From NCBI GenBank assembly GCA_034638255.1, contig JAWPGT010000069.1, forward strand, positions 1-64,000: a DNA stretch of 64,000 bases. Direction: 5' to 3'. Within the stretch, counting starts at the first letter, position 1, and each line of letters begins with the position of its first letter. The notes beneath the pieces were generated by a model. It saw only the letters and a list, made by a program, of their open reading frames with translations. It did no database searches and was not told where the DNA came from. Shown here piece after piece: positions 37,159-47,895 of the stretch. This DNA is from Coprinus comatus. Its lineage: Eukaryota; Basidiomycota; Agaricomycetes; Agaricales; Agaricaceae. A program made the translations under genes and the position numbers.

Positions 37159-40100
37159 ATGAGTTTAAAGCATGGTAGGATATCTCGGAAGGTCCGCATA
37201 TATCCAAACAAGCGCCACCAAGGTATGGATATCCCATCATATGGGAAGCTGGTATCAGGAAGCCAAAAACAGAAAGCACACGTCGATTTCCATCTAGCAG
37301 GGAAAAAGGTATGTCTATCTCAACCCAGTGCACTTCTTGTATTTATAATAATGGAGTAGGACGGTTCCGATATGAATATTGATGACCCAGCAGGAGAATG
37401 GGACACTCTGGATGATGGTATGGACTTCGACATTGATTCGATGATGAATGGTGGGGAAGAGATACCCTTCAGTCATGCTGGAGGTGAACTGTTGAATATT
37501 ATAACAGAGGAGCTTCAAAATGCAAGGTAAGTCAGTCATATTTAAATTTAGTTCCTTTACTCATTGTATGGGATCTGAGGCCACCTCAGAAGGATACTAG
37601 AACCCGGCATGATCGAGTTCATAGACGGAATGAAGCATTTAATGATCAGCTTGCTGATTTAACTAATGCCTATCTTGCATGGTTGAGCAGGCTTGGCTCT
37701 AATGGGTTTGCGAGTGAACGGTCAGACATTGACGGAACATCCATTGAAGATTATTTTGATATCACTGTTGTCGACATGTTTGGTAAGTTTTTCCATCTTT
37801 TACTTAGCGGGCTAATCAATGTTATATTAGATGTGTATACAGACCGTGTCCCGCTTTTTAAAGGGGACTGTAGTATTGTGGCGTCTTTAGTGGCACATGG
37901 TCTAATCCCATGTTCCCCTTTTCAACCAACTATCGCCATCACCATTCGCACCATGGATTATTTCTGTATCTTCTCATTTCGATGTCCTCGTCTAGTTATT
38001 CAAAATTACACAAAGGGTCTTTGTGATAAACATGGAGTGTGTACACGTTCTATTTCTTTCTATTTAACAATGCTTTAACTGATATTAAACACCAGAGACC
38101 ATATAAGCCCCATCTCAGTAAACAGTTTTCTATCTGCCACGACTTACACCTCGCTATTCTTGAAGAGATTGACCTACGACTCAAGAAGGTACTCCTACGA
38201 GACGGCGACTGGAGACTCAGGCATGCTTGCCCGTCATGTACTTACGTGCTTAAAGACGAGAGGGAAATGAAGTTTGGGACGCTTATTACTATGGATGGAA
38301 ATGGGTGCTTAAAGCGAGTAAAAAAATGTGGAGTTTTGAGGGATGAGGTGGAACTTCCAAATGGTGATGTTCGTTTGGTTAATGTTGATAATGAAGTACA
38401 AGATGAGAGAACGATTATGAGTGATTATTATATTGGCCGAGAGGAGGTTCAAAGGTGGATGCCGATGAAAGGGTCTAGAAACAAGGTCAGTAATATACTA
38501 TACACTTCCAATATACTTATCATTGATTTGTTTGATAGTCACGTAGTGCAGCGCATGAAAAGGAGGGCATTGTAGAGGGAGAGGTAAGAGAGATCTTGCA
38601 TGTCAGGAACTCACTGCTAGTGTCCTTATCTTTTTCAACAGACCGATGATAGCCCTTGCTCTGGCCACTGGAAGAATATGTCAGAGCAATCAACAGCAAA
38701 GGCATTGGGCATATTTGATGAAACTGGGGTGTTTGTAGCATTGTGTCGACATGGATATGTCTTGGTTTATACTGATATGATTAAAAGCGGCGAAGGGTAC
38801 GTTCATCAACTCCCGATCACCTCATATCGATTCAGCCTAATCTCATTGTTCTACCTTTTGATTTAACAGGTCACAATATCTGTTAGCAGTAGTTGAAAAA
38901 CTTCTGGATACACTTGGGAGCAAACTTGCCGTCAGATACGATATTGGGTGTAGGTTTGAGATAACCTTGGCACGAAGTGAACTTGGGGGACGAGCAAAGG
39001 AGTTAGAATATACATCTTTGGTTGGGGCATTCCACGGGCATGCTCATAACCGCCTTTGTCAGCTCTCGTACCTGTCAACTTATGTTGAAGGGATGGGGCT
39101 GAGTGATCTAGAGGGCGCAGAGAGGCTCTTCTCTCATTCCAATGACCTCGTAGCATCAACACGGCATGCAAGTAGGTTTCATCGACAGCAACGTATCACC
39201 AACTTCTTCAAGGACCTCGATTCAACAGACACGTATGAAGCACTAAGTAAGTTCCTTCTTTGACTCAGTAATGATGGAATCTAATTTGGATAAGGTAAAT
39301 TCTTGGTCACGAACTACAAGCATGCCCGAGGAATCTTAGCTGATATGCCATCCTTTGAGAAAGCAAAGTTAGATATGGGTATTACTGATGATTCTGTCTT
39401 TCTAGAATGGCTTGAAGAAGAACGAGCGTATTTGAAGTCCCGAGGAAAGGAACCCATAGATGAAACATTGGAGATGTCATATTTGAAAAGCTTACAAGAT
39501 TTGACTGACATACAGTGAGTAATTTTCTATAAATTACTCTATATCTTCTCAATATGTATTTATCACAGACAAAAACTTTTTGTCTCTCGGAAAAACTTTG
39601 TCGAAACGCCATCGGACTGGGACGACAATGAAGATTACACCATCAGTAAGAAGTCCCCCAAGTCAAAACGTGAACATCAACATAATATGGAACTCCATCT
39701 GGAGATCATAAACCATGTACACAATCTTGAATTAAAATTAAACATCACTCGTCGATGGAATGAAGGAGATGATGATTGGAAGAGAGTATCGGAAATGATT
39801 GTGACAAGGGATTATCGGATGAAGCTTGAAAAGTTGGAGGGCCTGGTTGTCCAACGACTTTTTGAGTTGGGTGATATGCACCGACCGAATACATGTGTGT
39901 ATCGCTTTCTTCTTTCTGTTGGTAACATATGAACATGTCCGGAAATATAGGCTATCAATTGCGGCAACACATTTCCAAGGCATTAACCACTCGATCCAAG
40001 GCAATCAGGACAGCACTTGATGCGTTCAATGAAGCTGCTAGACGCCTGGATCCTACTCGTGAAAAGCTAAGATGGGATCAAGTTATTGAGTATACTTTTC

Positions 40101-40636
40101 TATCTGAATTTGCTTTACTTGCCGATTGCAGAGAGGATATTCGGTCGAGGCCATGGGCACGTCCTGCAGCACGCTCGCTTATGGACAGGTTTTTTAAGAT
40201 GAAGCGTGCTGCTGAAGAAGTTGAAAGGGTAGAGGTAGAGGCCGCCCATCTACTTACTTTCATTGCAGACAAACAGGCATTTCTGAAAGCTATGGAAGAT
40301 AAGCTTTCCAATTCGGAGCCTGGACTATCTCATCAAATAGGTCTCAGAAGGATCTGTTTTGAGCTGGCCAGTGAAGTCCATGTCTCCACCCTACATTCAG
40401 TCAGCCTCTTTTCAACCAGCATCGCAGTTTCTCCAATTGCAGGCGAACTTTTGTCTGAGGTCATTCCAGGGAGTACGAAATCTCAACCATGCAAGACTGT
40501 TGATCAACTTAGCGATGAAGACCAGAAGGATCAAGAAGAACTCGAGGATGACGAGGCTGTGGAGAGTTTATGCAAAGATATTGAAACTGTGATGCTTATG
40601 TCGGAAGAACCTAACATAGATGATGCACACATATAA
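37159..40636 (+). CDS. KDZ-type transposase
   Basis: Eleven exons join in phase: 37159-37308, 37360-37526, 37580-37792, 37831-38036, 38096-38485, 38539-38583, 38642-38796, 38880-39246, 39295-39514, 39569-39894, 39951-40636 (974 residues). Seen: an N-terminal basic region, a Cys-containing module (CPSCTYVL), LITMDGNGCLKRV, the RNase H-fold core LCRHGYVLVYTDMIKSGE and VRYDIGCRFEITLA, the diagnostic FHGHAHNRLCQLSYLSTYVEG stretch with GLSDLEGAERLFSHSN and STRHASRFHRQQ, then a coiled, charged C-terminal half. This is the Kyakuja-Dileera-Zisupton pattern, a DNA transposase family expanded in mushroom fungi. No stop or frameshift interrupts the spliced frame, so it may be active or recently active. 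Element ends were not identified. Confidence 0.88.
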
Positions 40637-43016
40637 TAAACAAACATATTTTCATTTTCTGCTTTTTTCTATATATATATTACTTGTTGATAATTGGAAG
40701 TATATTTATAAGTGGAAGCGCGACATGAGTTTTCGTTTGGAAGTTGACAGGCCAGGTTGTCAAGCTTCACCGAACCACCATCCTGCCACTTAACTCCGTT
40801 GACATTGCGAATCCCATTTTTGGAGTTCAACCTTTGTTGTCAATGTCCATGGGCCGTTGTCGTTATTGACAGGCTAGGCCCGTTGTCACCCATTGACGTT
40901 GTGAATCCCATTCTCAGAGTTCAATATTTGTTGTTGATGAGTCCGACTCAATGAGGAGAAAAACAAGACTAGAAACTTATGAGCCTGGACTTTCAAGTCC
41001 ATCCACTTTGGTACTCAAGGGATGGATTTCTGTGTTTCAAAGTGTCATGCTGTTGTCATTGCAAATCCCATATTCGGAAGTCGGCCTGGGTTGTCAGCTT
41101 CATTAAACGGACTTGCCAATTGAAGTTACCCATTGACATTGAGAATCCTACTATCTACGTTCAGATATTGACTTCAATGAACTGTCTCATAAGTTAAGCT
41201 TTATGAGTCAATGATGTCGACATCACGAGGGATTCAAATCATGACTTGGTCACTTCCACACAGAACTAACTACAAGTCCGAAAGGTGACTGTCGGCTAGT
41301 GTCATCATTGAGAATACCAAGAATCCAATGCTATCAATTGTAACCAGGTGGGTTTCACTGGTTGACATGGCGGATCCTGTTTCTTTGGTAATGACAAAAA
41401 ACAGGTTAAGTACTGAAGGTGAATTCAACTCTCAAGGACATAACACTGAGACATGGAGGGACAGCCTATGATACTAGATACTAATGGTATATCATATTAT
41501 ATCAATGCCATCTTTGACTGTGACAATTAGTATGCAGTAAGACAAGAGACAGTGAGAATCGTGCCAACCCCAAGGGTGATTTTATATAGATGTCCATTGT
41601 CATGTCAAGTAAGACAGGAGAATCATGCCACATTGAGAACGCTGAGGGTGATTCTCATATAAATACCTGTTGTCGTGTCATGCAAATCCTGATGCCAAAA
41701 TATGTGGAAGAAGTTGGGAACATGTAAGTACCAGTTATTCTTGACAGGTTCTGTCAAGGTCGTTAGGGAGGTAACGTTGTAAGAATACAAACATCACACA
41801 TGAAAAACGAACAAACAACATGGGAGGTAATATGATAAAATTAAAAACAGCAGTGTTGTGTGCAATGGTGCGTAGAGGAGGTCACTGACTTGCAATGATC
41901 AAGGGTATATATTGAATGTATTGTCTAAACTCTACATGGTAATGACACTGAGAATCACAGTTGAGGTGACAGCAGGATTCTCAATGTGTTGCCTGTTGAC
42001 ACCACTCCGCCCGAGGACTTTAATCCGAGTCATGGAAAATGTGTAATACCCTTGACAGATTCTGTCAAGGTCGCTAGGGAGGGCTCAGGGAACATTGTGA
42101 AATTATAAACATCATATGTGAAGAACATGGGAGATAGTAAACATTAAAAACAATGGTGTCATGTGCAACGGCATGTAGAGGAAGTCGTGACTCACCATTG
42201 ACCGATGAACTTTCGAAAACAGTATTCAGTTCAACGGGTCTAGATAGTCAGGACTCAGAAAATATAAGGAGAGAGGGATGGTTGGGGGGGACAGGTGGGA
42301 TGGAGTGCTGGTGGACCGTGGTGCAACAAGACCGTGATATTGGGACATGTCAAACATCTGGTGACATTAAATAAATATTAACAAGGGCCGTACAATTGAA
42401 GCCTGAAGGACAAGGACAAAAAACATACCTTGACATATAGTATAGTAATGACAGATGGATTGACAAGTTGACATTAGTGCGTTAATGATGATGATCAATC
42501 ATGGTTGATATTGATGATTGATCATCAATTTGGAGAAAAAAAATATTAAATAACTCGGATGGAAAGACCAACTCCACCGGTGTACCAGTCTATCATAAAA
42601 ATATACCTTGACATATAGTATGGTGATGATAGACAGCTTGACATTAGTATGTTAATGATGACAATCAATAATTGATGTCAATGATTGATCATCAATTTTG
42701 GAAAAGAAGAAATAACATATTAAACAGCTCGGACAGAAAGACCAACTTCGCCGGTGCACCAGTCTATCATTAGTATAGATAGTAGACAATATATCATTAA
42801 TTATTTGTAGTCTACCATTGTAGGTGATATATTGTGTAGTACTGTGTGATATTCTACTGCTGGCTGAAGAATGGTCAACGAAAAATGTTAGAGTTCCTAC
42901 TATTATTGCATAATTATTCGTTGCCCGTGTATTTACTAAATTCGTGTCCATTTGGAGGTGGCGGTGGGCCACACGGCCCTGTCTAAATGGACAGGTGGTG
43001 TGGGAACCACAGGTGA
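40637..43016. repeat. Non-coding DNA rich in diverged tandem duplications
   Basis: Seen: several copies of a TTGACATTG.GAATCCC-type unit between 40790 and 41160; a duplicated segment at about 41740-41900 and 42045-42200 (both with TTCTGTCAAGGTCG, then ACATGGGAG...AAAAACA and TGTGCAA.GGC/TG); and a second duplication at about 42422-42591 and 42601-42769 (both with ACCTTGACATATAGTAT and CACCAGTCTATCAT or its variant). No gene recognised. Confidence 0.65.
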
Positions 43017-43311
43017 TGATTTGCGATCTTTGTGACATCACAGTGTCACGTCACACATAGCTGAAGCGTCCTGCAGACACATGAAGACTCTCTAGTCTAA
43101 TACAAGTGTCTGCAGGTGAGTAATAATAATGTTATCCTATAGTCTAGTCTAATACAAGTGTCTGCAGGTGAGTAATTAAGAAGTTATTGTATGTTCTAGT
43201 CTAATACAAGTGTCTGCAGTGTTTGTGTTATATCTCAGTCATTTCTTAACTGTTTCCTTTCATTCCTTCGTCATCGTGCTCGCCTCGTCGTCCTCTACGA
43301 TCCTGCGCTTA
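43017..43311 (+). repeat. LTR fragment, TGTCAGGA family, copy 2 (inverted relative to copy 1)
   Basis: Starts inside the LTR at TTTGCGATCTTTGTGACATC and runs to its end (CTCTACGATCCTGCGCTTA). It holds three units of the internal repeat of about 50 bp. It is followed directly by copia RNase H sequence. It lies on the strand opposite to the copy at 21045-21302. Confidence 0.75.
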
Positions 43312-43318
43312 GACACAG

Positions 43319-43723
43319 AAGACTATCGCGTTATCGTCCACAGAGGCTGAGTACATGGCTATTTCCGATTGTAGTCATCAGTCCATCTGGATCAGAAGCC
43401 TAATGACTGAACTTGGTTTGCATAACAATGAACCAATGGATATTTGTGGAGACAATATGGGCTCTCTCTTTATTGCGCAAAATCCTGCTGTCGAAAAGAG
43501 ATCAAAACACATAGACATTATTTTCCACTTCATTCGTCAAGTAATTGATGAAAAGAAGGTTCAGCTCTATTTTATCCCAGGCACTGAGAACCCTGCAGAT
43601 CTTCTCATGAAGAATCTTGGATGTGTGAAGTTTGAATACTTCCGTGATAACTATTACAGGTTGGAGTTTTCTAATCCCACATATAGCACTGCCAAGTGCT
43701 CAAATAATATGGTTCCAACATAA
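43319..43723 (+). pseudogene. Ty1/copia RNase H 3' end fragment
   Basis: Begins TQKTIALSSTEAEYMAISDC, the terminal copia RNase H motif, followed by WIRSLMTELGL, DNMGSLFIAQNP and KHIDIIFHFIRQVI, and ends at TAA 43721-43723. About 150 residues between the YVDD at 21.3 kb and this point are missing. A purine-rich tract (AGGGGAG) and the 3' LTR follow. Together with 21303-25817 it makes up one broken element. Confidence 0.85.
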
Positions 43724-43759
43724 GGCACTTCATAGCTGCCATGTTCGTATTCAGGGGAG

Positions 43760-43998
43760 TGTTGAACTATTATTAGTTCTACAATGACATTCTCATATGG
43801 CATCACGCTTGACGAATATATCTTCATGATCCCTATCATGTGACCTAGTATATTCTCGCATGGACCACTGTAAATATGTATATAAACTTGTACTCCTGCA
43901 TTATATACTTCAGTTCCTTTTCTACTAACAACCAACACCCTCAGTAAGTCCAGAGTCATACCTACCCATGTTTCATACAGTATGCTCTTGTTTTAACA
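43760..43998 (+). repeat. 3' LTR of the copia element
   Basis: 239 bp, TGTTGAAC...TTTTAACA, preceded by the polypurine tract CAGGGGAG and followed by CTTAT (43999-44003), the same 5-bp duplication that flanks the oppositely oriented 5' LTR at 26341-26345. Confidence 0.92.
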
Positions 43999-44003
43999 CT
44001 TAT

Positions 44004-45723
44004 TGCCACTGTGTTGACATACACCAAGTTAAACAATTAAATTCCTTGCATCATAATATTTAATGAGTGATGTCACTTACTCTACGAGTGAATAAATGCA
44101 CTTTTCTCTATCCTGCATCTTTCCTCCGCACTTTCACTTTTAGTGTCCTGTCATGCATTTCCAGTTATACTCTTTGACTCTATTAATTCCCTTCTGTCAA
44201 TATATGCACTACCCTTTTCTTCATGCATATATCTGCATGTACATATACACCTATACTGCCTTTTCCTTAGCTCAAATCATCACCACAACATCAACATTTT
44301 CAATCAGAGGAAAAAAAGTACATCCACTTGTATTCATTCTATTCTACAACCCCTACTTCTGTTCAATTATACCATTGACTGACAATACCTAGAAGGGTCA
44401 GGTACTTTTGCACAAGGTTGCCAATGAAGTCGAATGAATAGAGTTGGAGCTCATCTGGTTCCCAATTATGTGTACCAATAATCCCAAACACATATCAAGT
44501 TAGTGGGGATAGCACCCATTGTCGTTAAACAATTAGGATCCACTTCATCCATTGCTTTAACTCCTTCTCCTTCCACTTCCGATTCATCCACCATAATCAA
44601 CTCATGGATACACACTTCAAGCTCCCTACTCACATCCTTTGTATTTTCATGTGGTACATCAACTGATCTTATATGATTTCTATGACAAATACTCATACTT
44701 GTGTTTCAAGAAATTCCCTTAGCTTATTTTACTCATAGTCTTGAAGAAGGTGTCATACTGGGATTATGTTTCGATCATTATAATACCTACTCACTCCTTT
44801 GAGGACTCTACTTCTGATGAAATTGTGCTCAAAGAGTTAGGCTGGTTGTGAATAATATTTAGACTTCTTGGGAAGTGAAAAAGGAATTGTCTATGTAGAG
44901 TGAAATAGAAGAAGGAGGATAAAATTTGAGGAAGCTTGGGAAGCTGCGGGTCAATGGTTCCAAGATGAATGACAACTAGGGAGGAAATCACGTTGAATTA
45001 AATCACTTCAATGGTTGTTTTATTTTGAAATAATAAAGTACTAAATGCGCACAGACATACTGCTTTTTGTGTACTTTCCTCATCACCATTTTATTCTTTT
45101 TTGTTTCTTCTGAAAAGTCATTACATCATTGTACAGCACTACTACTAAAAACCATAGGGAAGATTTACAACTCGATTATTCTCTATTCTACCGAGGACTG
45201 TAAATTATAAGTTATATATGATTATGGTCTTTCTTCTCCACAAGTCAACATTCCTTTTGTGCTGTACAGCTGTTCCGATGACTCTCTATAGTATGTGCGC
45301 GCAGATTTTGAATGGCAGTCGTGTCCGGAAAATTATCGATGAAGAAATAAATAGTGGGGTATGTCCTTGAAAAAATATTATTAATATTTGAAGTGATGGT
45401 GATTTTAGGCGTACCACAAAGTCTCGAATAGTGTGAGAAAAGTTCTCAAGGATAGGTGCAATAACGCATATATGATCACCAAGACGGCATGTAATGCTAT
45501 CCCCACATAGTGATGTTGTTAAAGCACGATGTATGCGTATGCATCAGATGGTTGATAGAAGGGAATCAATGGAATATTTCAAGGATTTGATTTAGACCCA
45601 AGTAGCGAGTGGAAAGCATGACAGAACAAGAGCCAAAGGGGACATTGCCACAAGGAATATCGGATGCTGTGCTCAAGTATTCTGAGAGATGTATTGAAGG
45701 CTGGTGTAGTCGATGGTAAAGAC

Positions 45724-45754
<31 letters not shown>

Positions 45755-47895
45755 TGGATGGTAGCGCATTTATCCACTCGTAAAATGCATTTCCAAATTC
45801 ACCTGGCAGAGTAATCTTACACTCCCCAAGTTCAATGACAGAAGTTGAGAGGTTGGTGACGTCATTACAGACTTCAAAGATTCAACGCTTAGGCACTTAA
45901 GAACCCTGGTTTTAATTTTGAAATAATCAATAAATATATTATATGTTTCTTCATTCTCATCGTGTATATGGTAAATGCGACGAAGAAAGGTGAATTTATG
46001 CTTCAGCATAATTCAAATGTATGTTACAGTAACAGAAATGCCAAAAAAAGACTTTTACAATCATCACTCTGAGTTTCTGATTTCCTCCACGTTCAACTGA
46101 TCACGTTTTCTCAGGAAAATAAGGTATATAAACCTCTTCCGACATAAAAAGAGTTTGAACTCGAACCTATATCATCACCAAGTTCAAACCAACTTCCAGT
46201 ATATAGCCTTGGGTGAGATTATTTTAATGGTTTGTTATCTTGGTTCCATTGTCCTGCCTCTACTTACGACTTTACTTCCTCTTAGAGGGGTCATAGCATC
46301 GGATTCACCGGACGTATTGTGGGTCATCTTATCCAACTTACGAGATACTGGAACAACTACTCATTGCCAAACTTAGCTATCCACGCCGAATAGTACGGCT
46401 ACTCAGTGAAGTCAGAAAAATGCTGCGTGATGCAAAAGAATTGGGCTAGTAAGTATGAATACATGCATATATGCGCTCTTGAATGCCTCGTTTGTTACTA
46501 AAATGGTTAAGGCTATCCCTACGAGATGATAATGTCCTAGTCGTGTTCTTGGATTCTTTTTGAATTACCAGAGTGAGATTGTTGCTTATCTTCTTGCTTA
46601 GTAGTAACTAGAAGAGCCTCAGACATTGGAAAGAGGCCCCAACACGGAACCGGTGTATAGGAAACAGGATAACGTGCGTTGTCTATTATGACATACTATC
46701 AAGGTTCAAATACTAATCACTTGTAATCCCAGGTGCGCTTTTCTATCGTCTGTGACTCTGTTATTTACCTGTATTGAAAATGTGGATCACGATCCAGATG
46801 TTCCAGTTCATAGGTGTATGTCCTCTTCTATTTGTCAGTCTTGTCATTCTGACATGTTGACAAACCCATCGGATCAAGCACTGCAAAAATGCTCCAATGA
46901 GCCCAGTCCCTAGTCACAGGTTTATGCTCGCAGTGCAAATAGACCTTATACTTCCACTGGGAAATAACTGGCACGGGTGCACTTTACAACGCAACTGGGA
47001 CGCTTGGAAGAAGGACATCACATACCATCCCACAGGAAATGGCGCTATATCATACATACTCGACTCTGAACCACCAGCATCCACATCCAACACCAATAGT
47101 CACAGACTGTGTGTGAAGAACCACATGATGATATGGGGCTTCCTACAGAGTACAGTAGTAAAAGAAGAAGCGGAGGAATTTGATAACCTCAACAACGCGA
47201 CGGATTTCTGGAAGATCTCAAACTTTACCCTACTTTTCGAATGATATATCTAATTCTAACTGTTCTCCGTTGACGTTTCTCATGGCAATCATTGATATAT
47301 TTTGGGTAAAAGTTACTCCTACTTCAACTGCTGCGTTGCCTTTCAATCGAAGTGACCCCGTACATCCTCAAAATCTTTGGTCTTGTTCTCCTTTCGAATC
47401 TAACGTTCAAGTTCTTTGGGAACTTATACGACGCACATTAAATGTGTTCATACTCCTTTTCAATTCACTATTTTTTCTGAGGTCCAAAGTCGAGAGAGCT
47501 TAGTCTTAAGAGGTTGTATAACCCCAGTTTAGGAGATATGATGTTCGATTTGATGACAATATCGTCCGAATTATCATTTGAGACTTGTCAATGTTGAAGC
47601 ACCATGCAGGCTTCTGAAACGTGATTTCGAATCTCGACTTTCTTTTGTCTGCACAAAATCAACCTCCATTTGAGAGGTCGTTATTTCAAACAATAAATTA
47701 ATCACATTCACAATTTATTCAGATTTATATCATCGTCTAATGGCTCCGACCAAGCTCTGACTTCACATCGACCAGATTGCGACAAGTCGAATAGTTATCC
47801 TAAGAACAGTTTTCTATGGACTGAACACAAAAAATCTCATCCCAGACAGGGGTTTCATTGGCACGAGTGTGTTCTTTTATTCCATGAACAACCTA
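44004..47895. other. Intergenic, no gene recognised
   Basis: Short frames only. A GA dinucleotide run lies at 45721-45748. A partial copy of the GATAGAAGG...AATGGAA repeat lies near 45550. The largest frame (46897-47244, 115 residues) has no recognisable motif and no clear exon partners, so I do not call it a gene. Confidence 0.4.

Noticed and set aside
35626..43016. Terminal inverted repeats for the KDZ element
   Set aside because: I looked on both sides of the gene. A GGGGGAGACC-like string at 36926 resembles the Plavaka end but has no partner on the right.
46897..47244. 115-residue frame
   Set aside because: No motif, no clear exon context and no paralog in the window.
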